Shown piece after piece: positions 28,289 to 39,066 of a DNA stretch of 64,000 nucleotides. Source of the stretch: Psychromonas ingrahamii 37 (GTDB taxonomy: Bacteria > Pseudomonadota > Gammaproteobacteria > Enterobacterales > Psychromonadaceae). Position numbers and translations under genes: made by a program. The number at the start of each line of letters is the position of its first letter. Positions within the stretch are counted from its first letter, which is position 1. Where the stretch lies: assembly GCF_000015285.1 (NCBI RefSeq), contig NC_008709.1, positions 2,728,001 through 2,792,000 on the forward strand, given 5' to 3'. The notes below the pieces were generated by a model. It saw nothing but the letters and a program-made list of their open reading frames with translations. It made no database searches and was not told the origin of the DNA.

Positions 28289-28379
28289 TGGCGGAGGAGG
28301 AGAGATTTGAACTCTCGGAGAGCTATTAACCCTCGCTGGTTTTCAAGACCAGTGCATTCAGCCGCTCTGCCACCCCTCC
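28289..28379 (-). tRNA. tRNA-Ser (anticodon UGA)
   Basis: 91 nt including encoded CCA. The acceptor stem pairs GGAGGGG with CTCCTCC (one G-U), the discriminator is G, the anticodon loop is CTTGAAA with anticodon TGA at window positions 28343-28345, and the long variable arm between the anticodon stem and the T arm is typical of class II tRNA-Ser. The T arm reads GAGAGTTCAAATCTCTC. Confidence 0.97.
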
Positions 28380-28391
28380 GGAACGAGGCGT

Positions 28392-28420
28392 ATGATAAAG
28401 ATATCCAGATACAAAGTCAA
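28392..28420 (-). promoter_or_regulatory. promoter of tRNA-Ser
   Basis: TTGACT (28415-28420) and TATCAT (28392-28397) on the minus strand, 17 bp apart, then a GC-rich ACGCCTCG discriminator before the tRNA 5' end. This is a near-consensus sigma-70 promoter with the discriminator expected for stringent control. Confidence 0.85.
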
Positions 28421-28574
28421 GTGCTTTTAAAAAATGTTTTATATTTACTCTTTTTATAGCATTGCCTCTTTTATTAAAACGCAATCACCTTTATATTTAA
28501 CACTGTCAAACAGCTGAGCTTATTTCCTTTCAAAATAGGCTGTTTATATCGACATCTATCTAAGGTTTTATTTT

Positions 28575-30545
28575 ATGTTTCAGAACAATCCGTTGCTAAG
28601 TCAATTAAAAAAACAAATTCAAGAAGATATTCCCAAACGTCAGGGAAAGGTTAAAGCAACTGATCGTGGTTATGGCTTTTTAGAAACAGATAAAGGTAAA
28701 CGTTTTTTTATCCCGCCAAGTGAGATGAAAAAAGTATTACACGGCGATCAAATTAATGCATTTATTCGTGGTAAAGGTGATAAATCAACTGCGGAGCCAA
28801 ATCAACTCAAAAAAACAGGTTCAGCTGTTTTTATTGCACGGTTAGTTATCAAGCAAAAAAATATCTCTATTATTCCAAAAAATCCCCTGCTTAAAGGATT
28901 TTTTAAAATAAAAGGCAGCCAATCTTTGCAATCCAGAGGATATCAAGATGGTGATTGGGTTAAAGTTGAATTAGTAAGCCATGCGCTCGAAGGAAATGGT
29001 TTTTTAACTCAGATTATCGAAAAAATAGCCGATGCCAGTGATCCTTTTGCCTATCGTTTATTAACCGTCGCAACTCATAACCTAGCCAACAAAGCCCCTG
29101 AATTTGATCATCCATGGAAAATTATTGATCCACAATTATCCCGTAGCGATTTAACTAAAACCCCCTTTTTTACTATTGATGGTGTTAACACCCAAGATAT
29201 GGACGATGCACTGTACATCGAAGCTGATGAGAATGGTTGGAAATTGACCGTCGCGATCTCAGATCCATCCGCCTACGTACCAGAAAATAGCGACATGGAT
29301 GCTGAAGCTAAACGTCGTGCCTTTACGTTATATCTACCTAATTTTAATGTGCCCATGTTGCCGCGTGATTTGAGTGACAGTCTTTGCTCATTAAAAGAGG
29401 GCGAAAAACGGGCAACACTCTGCTGTACTATCCATATTAATAAAAAGGGTGAAATTGAGGGTGAACCCGCATTTTATGGCGCATGGATAAAATCTCATTA
29501 TCGCCTTAACTATACGGATGTTTCCAATTATCTCGAAAATGAAGAGCTCAGCAATGATTGTTGGAAACCCAGTACACAACTTGCCGAGCAACTGCGCACT
29601 TTGGATTCGCTCTCCCTAAAGCGTCTACAATGGCGAACTGATAATAATGCTGTCTTTAAAAACCAACCTGATTACACCTTAAAACTAAACAATAAAGGTG
29701 AGATTTCCGAAATACTCTGCGAACCAAGGCGCAGTGCTAATCGCCTGGTAGAGGAATCGATGATTGCCGCCAATATATGTGCAGGTGACTTTTTAGCAAA
29801 ACATAAACAGCAAGGTGTGTTTAATACCCATTCAGGTTTTTCCAGTGAGCGCCTGGGAAAAGTAGTCTCTTTACTGAGTGAGTTTGGCATTGAAAGTGAT
29901 ATTCAAACATTAGCCACCGTTACAGGTTATACAAAAATACGCCAACAAACGAATTTATTGCACAACAGTTATCTGGACCACAGATTGCGTAAACTGCTCA
30001 GTTATGCCGATATTAAAAACACACCAGAAGCACATTTTACCCTTGGGGTCGACCACTACGCGACGTGGACTTCTCCTATCCGCAAGTACGGTGATTTACT
30101 TAACCATCGTTTGATTAAATCAGTGTTGTTAAAAGAAGATAATATTCAGATCGATAATGAGATCGGGCAGGTGCTTAATGCAGCCCGTAAATTACAACGT
30201 TTAGCCGAAAGAGATGTTAATAATATTCTTTACAGTCAATATCTAAAGAATCAGGTAGAGTCCAAGTGGCGCTATAAAGCGGAGATTTTTGATATTATTA
30301 AAGCGGGTATCCGGGTCAAAATACAAGAAAATGGGGCGACTTTCTTTATCCCTTGCTCACTACTGTGCAAAGACAGCAGCGATGCCACAAAAATCGACTG
30401 CAATCAAGCATTAGGAAAAGTTATTATTGCACAACAAACCGAATTACAACTCGGGGATGTGATTGATGTGATGCTTAATAATGTCAAAGTGGAAAGCGGT
30501 CAATTAATCGGAAAGCTTGCCGAATCATTGACAATTAGCGAGTAA
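28575..30545 (+). CDS. rnb: exoribonuclease II
   Basis: Processive 3'-5' exoribonuclease (RNase II). Order: N-terminal cold-shock RNA-binding domains (KATDRGYGFLETDKGKRFFIPPSEM near 28-52), the RNB catalytic domain with the acidic motif NTQDMDDALYIE near 210, the MLPRDLSDSLCSLKEGEKRATLC segment, HYATWTSPIRKYGDLLNHRLI, and a C-terminal S1 domain. 656 residues (E. coli 644). AAGG about 10 nt before the ATG. A 10-bp AT-rich hairpin (30545-30578) directly follows the stop. Confidence 0.96.
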   Translation: MFQNNPLLSQLKKQIQEDIPKRQGKVKATDRGYGFLETDKGKRFFIPPSEMKKVLHGDQINAFIRGKGDKSTAEPNQLKKTGSAVFIARLVIKQKNISIIPKNPLLKGFFKIKGSQSLQSRGYQDGDWVKVELVSHALEGNGFLTQIIEKIADASDPFAYRLLTVATHNLANKAPEFDHPWKIIDPQLSRSDLTKTPFFTIDGVNTQDMDDALYIEADENGWKLTVAISDPSAYVPENSDMDAEAKRRAFTLYLPNFNVPMLPRDLSDSLCSLKEGEKRATLCCTIHINKKGEIEGEPAFYGAWIKSHYRLNYTDVSNYLENEELSNDCWKPSTQLAEQLRTLDSLSLKRLQWRTDNNAVFKNQPDYTLKLNNKGEISEILCEPRRSANRLVEESMIAANICAGDFLAKHKQQGVFNTHSGFSSERLGKVVSLLSEFGIESDIQTLATVTGYTKIRQQTNLLHNSYLDHRLRKLLSYADIKNTPEAHFTLGVDHYATWTSPIRKYGDLLNHRLIKSVLLKEDNIQIDNEIGQVLNAARKLQRLAERDVNNILYSQYLKNQVESKWRYKAEIFDIIKAGIRVKIQENGATFFIPCSLLCKDSSDATKIDCNQALGKVIIAQQTELQLGDVIDVMLNNVKVESGQLIGKLAESLTISE

Positions 30546-30680
30546 TTTAATCGGTAAAATTTATTTTTCCGATTAAATATCAATCACTTAAAAACCATAA
30601 AAACATCATGGTTAAGAAAGCATCGCAGAGTTTAATTTCTTCTGTATAATCAGCGCTCATTTTCCAGTTAGGCAAAAATA

Positions 30681-32993
30681 ATGAGCGTTGATCTATTACA
30701 AGCCGAAAGACCCCTTTTCTCATACCCGTCATTTAAATCCAGAAACGAAAAAGCAGCGCCATTCCTACCAATGTCACGCCAAGAGATGAAAAAACTCGGC
30801 TGGGATAGTTGCGATATTATTCTCGTTGTGGGTGATGCTTATGTTGACCACCCCAGTTTTGGCATGGCGGTGATCGGTCGAACACTTGAAGCTCAAGGTT
30901 ACCGCGTGGGTATTATTGCTCAGCCAGATTGGCAGAGTAAAGAAGCCTTTATGACATTAGGTAAACCTAACCTGTTTTTTGGTGTTTCAGCCGGTAATAT
31001 GGACTCGATGATCAACCGTTATACAGCGGAACGCCGAATGCGTCACGATGATGCCTACACGGCTAACAACGAAGGTGGTAAACGTCCAGATCGTGCGGTA
31101 TTAGTGTATACACAACGCTGTAAAGAAGCTTACAAATCGGTGCCCGTTGTTATTGGCGGAATTGAAGCCAGTTTACGCCGTATTGCCCATTATGATTACT
31201 GGTCCGATAAAGTGCGTCGCTCAGTTATTCTCGATGCGAAGGCCGATATTTTATTATACGGCAATGCGGAGCGGCCTCTTCTAGAAGTTGCCCACCGTTT
31301 ATCACAGGGTGAGCCGATAAGCTCGATGACCGAGATTCGCGGTACCGCTATTTTGACTAAAGCCGCGTTACCAGGATGGGATGGTGTTGATTCACGCAAG
31401 GTGGATCAACTGGGTAAAATAGATCCTATTATCAATCCCTATGCCGATATTAATGTTGCCTGCGCCACACAAAAACTGGCGGACGAAAGCTTAAACGATC
31501 CAACCCAGGTTATTACTATCCAACCGGCAGAATTTAAACCAAGCAAGAAAAAACCTTGGGAAAAAACCTATATCCAACTGCCAAGCTACGAGAAAGTCTG
31601 TCAAGATAAAGTGCACTATGCTCATGCTTCTCGTATTATGCATCAGGAAACCAATCCCGGTTGCGCTCGCGCCTTAGCACAGTTCCACGGTGAACGTTTA
31701 GTGTGGCTCAACCCACCTGCCTATCCGCTCACAACTGAAGAGATAGACAGTGTTTTTGGACTGCCTTATCAGCGTATACCACATCCGTCCTACGGTGATG
31801 CAAAAATACCGGCTTACGATATGATCCGTTTCTCAATCAATATTATGCGCGGTTGTTTTGGCGGTTGTACTTTCTGCTCAATTACAGAGCATGAAGGACG
31901 GGTAATACAAAGTCGTTCTGAAGATTCTATCATTAAAGAAATTGAAATTATTCGCGATACCGTCCCCGGATTTACCGGTGTTATTTCTGATTTGGGTGGC
32001 CCGACGGCAAACATGTATCGCCTGAAATGTAAAAGTCCTAAAGCCGAACAAACCTGTCGCCGTTTGAGCTGTGTTTACCCCGATATTTGTCATCATCTCA
32101 ATACTGACCATGAGCATACAATTAATCTTTATCGTCGCGCGCGTAAACTCACGGGTATTAAGAAAATATTGATAGCCTCCGGTGTACGTTATGATATCGC
32201 CGTTGAAGATCCGCGTTATGTGAAAGAGTTAGTTGAACATCATGTTGGCGGTTATCTGAAAATTGCACCTGAGCATACAGAAAAAGGCCCATTAGACAAA
32301 ATGATGAAGCCGACCATGAGCAGTTATGAAGCATTTAAACAAATGTTTGAAAAATACTCTAAAGCGGCGGGCAAAAAACAATACCTTATTCCCTATTTTA
32401 TTTCGGCGCACCCGGGTACTACGGATCAAGATATGATTAATCTTGCATTATGGTTAAAAAGTAATAATTTTAAACTCGATCAGGTACAAAACTTTTACCC
32501 TTCGCCTCTGGCGAATGCAACCACTATGTACCATACCGAGAAAAATCCGTTACATAAAGTATCCAAAGACAGTGAAGAGGTGATAAGCCCTAAGGGTGGC
32601 CGACAACGTAAACTTCATAAAGCGATATTACGTTATCATGTGCCGGAAAACTGGCCATTAATTCGTGAAACCCTTAAGAAATTAGGATTAGCGAGAAAAT
32701 TGATTGGTAAAAGTCCTCAGCACCTGGTGCCACCGGAATCACGTAATGAGCTACAGGGTATTGCTCAGCAGGGTAAATTTGTAAGCAAGAATAAACCGGT
32801 ACAAAGTGCTGTCACCCGCTTTACCGGCTCCGCACAATTTAAGAAAGCGGCACCCAATACAAAACAGGAAAAATCAGCCGCTGGCAAAAAAATAGGCAGC
32901 AATAAACCAGTACCACTTGAAAAAGCAGAAAATAAGATTGCGAGTAAGCCCAAAAATAAGCAGTTTAATTTTGCAGGGCAAAAGAAAAAGTGA
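30681..32993 (+). CDS. ygiQ: YgiQ family radical SAM protein
   Basis: Large radical-SAM protein of the YgiQ (UPF0313) family; substrate unknown. The N-terminal cobalamin-domain-like [31 protein letters not shown] is followed by the radical SAM domain with the CxxxCxxC cluster in [12 protein letters not shown] (about 391-402). 770 residues; the last 80 are Lys/Ala/Pro-rich and probably disordered. Monocistronic with its own terminator. Confidence 0.94.
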   Translation: MSVDLLQAERPLFSYPSFKSRNEKAAPFLPMSRQEMKKLGWDSCDIILVVGDAYVDHPSFGMAVIGRTLEAQGYRVGIIAQPDWQSKEAFMTLGKPNLFFGVSAGNMDSMINRYTAERRMRHDDAYTANNEGGKRPDRAVLVYTQRCKEAYKSVPVVIGGIEASLRRIAHYDYWSDKVRRSVILDAKADILLYGNAERPLLEVAHRLSQGEPISSMTEIRGTAILTKAALPGWDGVDSRKVDQLGKIDPIINPYADINVACATQKLADESLNDPTQVITIQPAEFKPSKKKPWEKTYIQLPSYEKVCQDKVHYAHASRIMHQETNPGCARALAQFHGERLVWLNPPAYPLTTEEIDSVFGLPYQRIPHPSYGDAKIPAYDMIRFSINIMRGCFGGCTFCSITEHEGRVIQSRSEDSIIKEIEIIRDTVPGFTGVISDLGGPTANMYRLKCKSPKAEQTCRRLSCVYPDICHHLNTDHEHTINLYRRARKLTGIKKILIASGVRYDIAVEDPRYVKELVEHHVGGYLKIAPEHTEKGPLDKMMKPTMSSYEAFKQMFEKYSKAAGKKQYLIPYFISAHPGTTDQDMINLALWLKSNNFKLDQVQNFYPSPLANATTMYHTEKNPLHKVSKDSEEVISPKGGRQRKLHKAILRYHVPENWPLIRETLKKLGLARKLIGKSPQHLVPPESRNELQGIAQQGKFVSKNKPVQSAVTRFTGSAQFKKAAPNTKQEKSAAGKKIGSNKPVPLEKAENKIASKPKNKQFNFAGQKKK

Positions 32994-33021
32994 TTATAAA
33001 AGCTTGACGAGCTAATTATTT

Positions 33022-33044
33022 AAGGGCGGTTATCCGCCCTTTTT
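33022..33044 (+). terminator. Rho-independent terminator of ygiQ
   Basis: AAGGGCGG/CCGCCCTT stem with a TTAT loop, followed by TTTTT, about 30 nt after the ygiQ stop and ahead of the convergent recR end. Confidence 0.9.
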
Positions 33045-33070
33045 ACTGCCTAGATTAAACAATGGATAGG

Positions 33071-33670
33071 TTAAAAAACAGATCGTCCAGAAAATGAATG
33101 AGAAAGTGTGGTGCTGTCGACATACTCCAGCTCGCCTCCCACTGGCACACCGTGTGCGATTCGACTCACTTTTATAGCATATCGCTTGGCCATCTCGGCA
33201 ATATAATAAGCCGTCGCTTCACCCTCAACTGTTGGATTTGTCGCTAATATAACTTCAGAATGTTGACCTGATGAAAGTTGTTTATCAAGGAGGTTTAAAC
33301 CAAGCTGCTCCGGTCCAACGCCATCAAGGGGGGAAAGATGCCCCATCAGCACAAAATAGGTACCTGAAAACAAAGCCGTTTGTTCAATCGCCAACACATC
33401 AACGGGCATTTCAACAACACAAATCATGCCGTTTTTATTACGTTTATCATTGTCACAGATAGCACATAAATTCTGCTCGGTAAAAGTACGGCATTGTTGG
33501 CAGTGACCTATTTCATTAACGGCTCTTTCAAGCAGAGAACTCAGGTTTAAAGCCCCCTTTCTATTTTTATCCAGCAGATGATAAACCATCCGCTGCGCAG
33601 ATTTTGGACCGACACTGGGCAAGCACTGTAATGCCTGCATTAGATCTTCAAGTAAAGAACTGGAACTCAT
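33071..33670 (-). CDS. recR: recombination mediator RecR
   Basis: RecR with RecF/RecO loads RecA at single-strand gaps. Features in order: helix-hairpin-helix ([17 protein letters not shown], about 17-33), the C4 zinc finger CQQC...CAIC (about 57-72), the TOPRIM domain ([12 protein letters not shown]...), and the C-terminal Walker-B-like tail. 199 residues (E. coli 201). In most gammaproteobacteria it directly follows ybaB; here a broken cyclase gene lies between. Confidence 0.96.
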   Translation of the reverse strand: MSSSSLLEDLMQALQCLPSVGPKSAQRMVYHLLDKNRKGALNLSSLLERAVNEIGHCQQCRTFTEQNLCAICDNDKRNKNGMICVVEMPVDVLAIEQTALFSGTYFVLMGHLSPLDGVGPEQLGLNLLDKQLSSGQHSEVILATNPTVEGEATAYYIAEMAKRYAIKVSRIAHGVPVGGELEYVDSTTLSHSFSGRSVF

Positions 33671-34004
33671 ATCTAAGGCTGCTTCTTATTATTAAGTAGA
33701 GGAGGAGATTTTACCTTAATTACCTTCTTAAATATATTTAACTGTTATCTTAGCAAGGCAATAAAATCACTCTGCTTATTGGCCAATCCGCTCGCTATTT
33801 TTCTATCAACCATTGCTAACCGTTAAGTTTACCCATTATCAGCGTCTTTGGAGTGCAACAAAGCAAAAAAGAACTCGCTGCTCCATCTTCTACTTTTTAA
33901 TTCAACTAAAAACGGGGATCAGTGTTCATTTCAGGATCTCTCCTATTGCAAGATCCGGCATCGAAAAATATGCTTATGCAGCACAACGGGTTCCATAGAT
34001 AAAA
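33671..34004. other. recR upstream region, no gene seen
   Basis: This stretch should hold the recR promoter, since the operon link to ybaB is broken. Short open frames here have no ribosome-binding site or family resemblance. I see no clear -35/-10 pair. Confidence 0.3.
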
Positions 34005-34048
34005 GGGATCGTTGATAAATTTTCATTATTATATTTATCAACGATCCC
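34005..34048 (-). terminator. terminator behind the cyclase pseudogene
   Basis: Perfect 15-bp stem (34005-34019 with 34034-34048, GGGATCGTTGATAAA) around a 14-nt loop; on the minus strand it is followed by CCCTTTTATC. It lies 40 nt beyond the pseudogene stop. Confidence 0.75.
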
Positions 34049-34088
34049 TTCTCTGGTTAAATCTACAGAGAAACAATAAGCGAGCGCT

Positions 34089-35471
34089 TTATTCCATTCT
34101 CTTATCCACAAAAGAGATCTGATTACGGCCATTTTCTTTTGCCCAGTATAATGCTTGATCTGCCACTTTAGGGGTTTCTTCCAGCGAACAGCTACCATCA
34201 TTGACAGCGCATCCAATTGAAACAGTCACCGGCCCATACCTATCGGTCCAACCTTCTATGCTGGGGAAGTTTCTATTTTCATACGGATACTCTCAGCGAC
34301 GCGCGCAGCTCCCTGTCTGTTGGTATCAAGCAGTATAATAGAAAACTCTTCTCCCCCGATACAGCTAACAAGGTCAATGCTGCAGACAGAATTTTCAAGC
34401 ATTTGACTTAATGTGACAAGTAATTGATCACCCATATCATGACCTTCGGTATCGTTAATTTTTTTAAAATAATCAATATCCAAAATCAAAAGCCAAAGTT
34501 TATTTTTAGTACGTTGGGCGCGCTTAATCTCTTCTTGACCAAATTCCATGAATTTTCTGCGGTTTGAGAGTCCAGTCAATTGATCATACATGGCGGCTGA
34601 GCAAGTAAACGTTCTCCTTCCCAGCGCTCAATATCGATCTTTTCTTGAAGAATAGCCGAAATACTCACCATTGATATAATAAACCAACAGATGGTCACCA
34701 CAAAAATACCGAATAAATTCACATCGCTAGAGTGGAGTGATTCAATCAGCAGATAACCGAGTATGGTTGGGATAATATAACCTGCGGCTGTTTGCAGCCT
34801 GGCTATTTTACCGCCAATATGCGAGCTTAAAATCGCTTTTACAGCCCCGGTTTTGGCAGTCATTAGCAGGGTTGCGGTTGCCAGAGAAAATCCTGTGAAT
34901 GCCGTCAGAATCGACATCTGACCGTAAAAGTGATCAAGCCCATAGGCATAACCCGTAAAGGAGACCATGGGTATGGCTATTGCAATAAAAGCGACAAGTT
35001 GTGAGGCTGTGAATCGTTGAAAACCATAGAGTATCAGGCTAACAGCAATGAGAAAAAACATGGCGGCAGATTTGCTCCCCATATCATTGCTTTCCCCATT
35101 TGCAGGTCAAGCTGCACCTGATGCTGAAAGGGGGTTATCAACGCGGAAATATTTGAATCACTAACAGTATCGACAAAGAGAGTCGATATAACAATCATCA
35201 CGAGAAATGCCAATAACCTCGACAACCACCGTTCGTATTTGTGATTGTTACGGTTTCGAATTGCAAACCCTATCAGAATCATGCAGATTGCAGTCAACGG
35301 GTTGGTTGCTGCTCCATCGGTTATTGGCCTGTATAGTTCTTCGATAGCACTAACATAGCCCGCTATGGCCGTTACACCAAACAAGATACCCACTGTGCCG
35401 AGGGGGCAGACAAGCGCTTGAGCAAACTTAACAAGTACCCAGGGTTTTTCTTCAATAGTGGTTTTTAACAT
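34089..35471 (-). pseudogene. membrane GGDEF diguanylate cyclase, broken by frameshifts
   Basis: Parts of one protein lie in successive minus-strand frames: 35471-35034 and 35082-34576 (membrane helices), 34591-34256 (DQLTGLSNRRKF to IGGEEF), then a frame change near 34257 into GPVTVSIGCAVNDGS and ADQALYWAKENGRNQISF ending at 34089. Together they make a membrane-anchored GGDEF protein interrupted at least three times. The GGEEF signature survives, but the Arg expected before it is Cys and no RxxD inhibitory site is seen. Sequencing error at three sites is possible but less likely. It is inserted between ybaB and recR. Confidence 0.85.
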
Positions 35472-35740
35472 AGTTGATTCGACTCGTCTTATTGTTTATC
35501 TTTTAAGCAGAACATTATGACGGATTGGCTAGCATGATCTTTTCCGAGGCAGTTTTTATCTCTATATAATATGAATTCCTACAAATATAGGATAAACATA
35601 TGTCGGCGCTATTTAGGAGGGATCACAATAAAAATAAAGGGCCTTAGTCAGCCCCTCTAAGATGTATCAGATTAAAAAAGAAACTTGTGCTTTCTAAGCC
35701 TTCTAAAAATGATAAATCGTAATGCATTTTTTAATAATAA

Positions 35741-36070
35741 CTAGAATGGCATTTTAAAACCAGGTGGTAATTCCATACCACCCGATACACCGCTCATTTT
35801 ATTTTTATTGACTTCTCCAATACGATGAACCGCGTCATTCATAGCCGCTGCGATAAGATCTTCAAGCATTTCTTTATCATCTTCCATCAGGCTCGGATCA
35901 ATCTCAACTTTACGCACATTGTGATTACCCAAAATCGTTATTTTAACCAAACCCGCACCAGATTCACCGGTAACTTCTGTATTGGCAATTTCAGCTTGTG
36001 CTTTTTTCATATTTTCTTGCATCTCTTGGGCTTTTTTCATTAAATCGCCCATGCCTTCTTTACTAAACAT
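35741..36070 (-). CDS. ybaB: YbaB/EbfC nucleoid-associated protein
   Basis: Small DNA-binding dimer, 109 residues (E. coli 109). [49 protein letters not shown] and [13 protein letters not shown] are diagnostic. It starts 46 nt after dnaX and is part of the apt-dnaX-ybaB unit. Confidence 0.97.
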   Translation of the reverse strand: MFSKEGMGDLMKKAQEMQENMKKAQAEIANTEVTGESGAGLVKITILGNHNVRKVEIDPSLMEDDKEMLEDLIAAAMNDAVHRIGEVNKNKMSGVSGGMELPPGFKMPF

Positions 36071-36116
36071 ATCACTTCTCTTTTTGATGGATTAACATAT
36101 AAAATATAGTATCAGA

Positions 36117-38441
36117 TTATAACGGTATGATGCTATTTTCGTAGACCTTTGCGCCGTATTCACTGACAAAAGTTAGAATGTTTTGATCTTCTTTAATAGC
36201 CGTTTTTGCATTATTCAAATAGGTTTGATAAATAGCCAATTCCGACTCAAATGCGGTTAACTTGCCAGTGACATGCCCCACTTCAACATACATGCTCATT
36301 TGCGCCCCAAAATGAACTTTTAATTTTGTCTCTAATTGTGTGCATAATTGATGGTTATTGAGTAAGTGTTGTTGTTCAGGTTTTAAGGTCAATACAATTT
36401 GCTGTTCAACTATTTTCATGACGCTATTTTTGGCTAATAACTTCACTAAACCGACTAAGCGCATTTTCTGAATAGCTAATGCCCAGGGATCGCTTAATTT
36501 GTCTGCCACATATTTGCCGGGATCAATTTCCGCTCGTTCAATATCATCATTAACAAAGATATTATCTGATAGAAAAGTGCTACTTTTATCTTTATTCTCC
36601 GCAACAGCAGGTTCTTTTTCCTCCCGCTTATTCTCCAGGATATTTTCCGGTCCACGGCTTTCACCATAATCAGCACTCATTGTTTGACTAAGATAGTCTG
36701 CCGGCTGTTCTTGATTGTCACTATCCGGTACAAACTGATCCTGCTGATAAGATTCAAGGGGGATTATCTCTTGATCGACCCTATTATCTTGTATTGCTGA
36801 TAGATTATCAGCAATAGCATTGTTTCGATTAACTCCCTGAAGATCTGGCGTGCTGCTGATATCCTCATCAATGCCACTCATCTGATACTTATCAGCTTTA
36901 AACTCTGCTGTTACATTTTCCGCCCCGGATGCGACAACTGAGGCAGGTTGTTCAGTAGTTGTCGCCTGGTTCTTTTTTGCGCTTTCTCGTTTTAATCTAT
37001 GACTACGTAACATATTTCGAGAATGAGAGACCTCAGCAACAGGTGCTATTTTTTCACTGGGCGGTGCAGACTGATTCTGCTGCGGCTCTGGTTGTCTTTC
37101 AATTGGGGGCGGCACCGAAGACGCAGCTGATCTCTGTAATGGCTCGACAGAGGGAGACGTCGACTGAACTGAATCTGCGCTTTTAGGCTCCTGTTGCACT
37201 ATTTGCGACGCTGCCGGGTTTTGCTGCAAGTTTTCTATCACAGGGGCTTCTGCTATTTCTACAGATTCGACCGATTCTGAAGCCGCTGCGATATTACTCT
37301 GCTGCGCATCACTTGCTTCCGCGCTATTCGGATTACCAAGTTGCCGCTCATCCAAACTGATATAATTTGCGGGTTTAAAGGCAAGCAGACGCATCACCGT
37401 CATCTCAAAAGCAATTTTACCGTTAGGTGCAAAAGCGTAATCTTTATAGCCCTGAACAGCAATTTGATAATAAAGCTGCACCTCTTCGGGCGTTAAACGT
37501 TCTGCTAATAATTGTACGGCAGATTTTTGGGTTACATTCTGTTTAGGCTGCATCTGTGATAGTGCAATTTCATGACACAAACTGGCTAAGGTTTGGTGTA
37601 ACATGGCAAAATCTGCCCCAAGATGCACAAATTCATCTATTTTCAGGAAGACTTTTGAAACATTTCCGGAAGCAATAAAGTGTAATAAATAATGCAAATG
37701 ATTGTTGTCAATAGAGCCAAGCATCTTTAATACAGACTGGTATGCAATGTGGCCAGAGCCAAAAGCCAGTGCCTGGTCAGTCAAACTTAACGCATCCCGC
37801 ATACTGCCCTCTGCTGCCGTGGCAATAACAGTCAGCGCAGCATGCTCAAACGTCGCCTGCTCATGGTTCAGAATATAAGCTAATTGGGTTTCAATTTCTT
37901 GCGGCAAAATCGCTTTTAAGTGAAATTGTAGACAACGAGATAATACCGTAATGGGTAATTTTTGTGGGTCTGTCGTGGCTAATAAAAACTTCACATATTC
38001 AGGCGGCTCTTCCAATGTTTTTAGCAAAGCATTAAAGCTGTGCTTGGAGAGCATATGCACTTCGTCAATAAGATAAACTTTATAACGCCCCTGTGCAGGT
38101 TTATATTGAACATTATCAAGCATTTCACGCGTATCATCGACCTTAGTACGGGAAGCGGCATCTATTTCTAATAAATCAACAAAACGCCCCTGATCAATAG
38201 CCTGACAATGTACACATGCGCCACAGGGTGTTGCCGTCACCCCCTTTTCACAATTCAGGCTTTTTGCCAAAATACGTGCAATGGTCGTTTTACCTACACC
38301 GCGGGTACCACTGAACAGATAAGCATGGTGTAATCTGTTTTGCGCCAAACTATTAGATAAAGCGGTCAACACATGTTGCTGGCCAACCACTTCCTGGAAA
38401 TTACCTGGTCGCCATTTTCGTGCTAAAACTTGATAACTCAC
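36117..38441 (-). CDS. dnaX: DNA polymerase III subunits tau/gamma
   Basis: Clamp-loader ATPase; tau also tethers polymerase cores and the DnaB helicase. AAA+ module with Walker A GTRGVGKTT (45-53), zinc module CEKGVTATPCGACVHC (64-79), Walker B LIDEVHML, sensor SRC. After residue 380 comes a long acidic/Gln/Pro linker, then conserved tau domain V near the C-terminus. 774 residues, longer than E. coli tau (643), the excess being in the linker. A frameshift signal at 36931-36978 would yield a gamma form of 496 residues. Five bases separate it from apt. Confidence 0.97.
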   Translation of the reverse strand: MSYQVLARKWRPGNFQEVVGQQHVLTALSNSLAQNRLHHAYLFSGTRGVGKTTIARILAKSLNCEKGVTATPCGACVHCQAIDQGRFVDLLEIDAASRTKVDDTREMLDNVQYKPAQGRYKVYLIDEVHMLSKHSFNALLKTLEEPPEYVKFLLATTDPQKLPITVLSRCLQFHLKAILPQEIETQLAYILNHEQATFEHAALTVIATAAEGSMRDALSLTDQALAFGSGHIAYQSVLKMLGSIDNNHLHYLLHFIASGNVSKVFLKIDEFVHLGADFAMLHQTLASLCHEIALSQMQPKQNVTQKSAVQLLAERLTPEEVQLYYQIAVQGYKDYAFAPNGKIAFEMTVMRLLAFKPANYISLDERQLGNPNSAEASDAQQSNIAAASESVESVEIAEAPVIENLQQNPAASQIVQQEPKSADSVQSTSPSVEPLQRSAASSVPPPIERQPEPQQNQSAPPSEKIAPVAEVSHSRNMLRSHRLKRESAKKNQATTTEQPASVVASGAENVTAEFKADKYQMSGIDEDISSTPDLQGVNRNNAIADNLSAIQDNRVDQEIIPLESYQQDQFVPDSDNQEQPADYLSQTMSADYGESRGPENILENKREEKEPAVAENKDKSSTFLSDNIFVNDDIERAEIDPGKYVADKLSDPWALAIQKMRLVGLVKLLAKNSVMKIVEQQIVLTLKPEQQHLLNNHQLCTQLETKLKVHFGAQMSMYVEVGHVTGKLTAFESELAIYQTYLNNAKTAIKEDQNILTFVSEYGAKVYENSIIPL
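36931..36978 (-). promoter_or_regulatory. programmed -1 ribosomal frameshift signal in dnaX
   Basis: Slippery heptamer A AAA AAG (36978-36972, in frame as GCA AAA AAG), a 6-nt spacer, then a perfect 9-bp stem GCGACAACT/AGTTGTCGC (36965-36957 with 36939-36931; 17-nt loop). After a -1 shift the reading is GAA CCA GGC GAC AAC TAC TGA, so gamma would end with EPGDNY at 36952. This matches the E. coli dnaX arrangement. Confidence 0.85.
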
Positions 38442-38446
38442 AAAAA

Positions 38447-38992
38447 TTACTCACCTTCAAATTTGATTAAGGAAAAATACGGAACATTAAGTGCGTGCAG
38501 TTTTTGCGCCCCTTTTAAGGCCGGCAATTCAATAACAAAAGCTGACTCAATAACAATTCCCCCCGAGCGGTGAATTAATTTGATAGAAGCTTCGGCTGTC
38601 CCGCCCGTCGCTAAAAGATCATCCACTAGTAACACTCTTTCATTCTTTTTAATCGCATCGCTGTGGATATGTAACGAATCAGTGCCATATTCAAGTTCAT
38701 AATTTTCATGAACGGTTGTTCGGGGTAATTTACCCGGTTTACGCACAGGCACAAATCCAGCCCCAATCGCCGCCGCTAAGGGAGCGCCAAAAATAAAACC
38801 GCGCGCTTCGGTGCCCACCACTTTGGAAATATTTTGATCTTTATAACGTTCGACTAATAAGTTAATGGTGGCTGAAAATGCAGCGCCATTTTCAATTAAA
38901 CTGGTGATATCACGAAACATAATGCCCGGAATAGGATAATCTGGAATACTTTTAATACAGTTTTTGATCTCTTCTAATGTCGGTGCTGTCAT
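38447..38992 (-). CDS. apt: adenine phosphoribosyltransferase
   Basis: Purine salvage: adenine plus PRPP to AMP. The PRPP loop [17 protein letters not shown] is at about 120-136; [11 protein letters not shown] and [30 protein letters not shown] are family marks. 181 residues (E. coli 183). First gene of the apt-dnaX-ybaB unit. Confidence 0.97.
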   Translation of the reverse strand: MTAPTLEEIKNCIKSIPDYPIPGIMFRDITSLIENGAAFSATINLLVERYKDQNISKVVGTEARGFIFGAPLAAAIGAGFVPVRKPGKLPRTTVHENYELEYGTDSLHIHSDAIKKNERVLLVDDLLATGGTAEASIKLIHRSGGIVIESAFVIELPALKGAQKLHALNVPYFSLIKFEGE

Positions 38993-39066
38993 TATTTAAC
39001 TCTTTTTAAAAACCTGTAGGTGAAGAATAATTAGTTGCATGACCATGTGCAAGCATTGCTGACATA

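Noticed and set aside
33813-33998. Plus-strand open frame of 61 codons between recR and the pseudogene
   Set aside because: No start signals and no family; it lies in what must be the recR promoter region.
33974-34216. Minus-strand open frame of 80 codons at the end of the cyclase pseudogene
   Set aside because: It is out of frame with the real GGDEF tail (VSIGCAVNDGS, ADQALYWAKENGRN), which reads in another frame over the same DNA.
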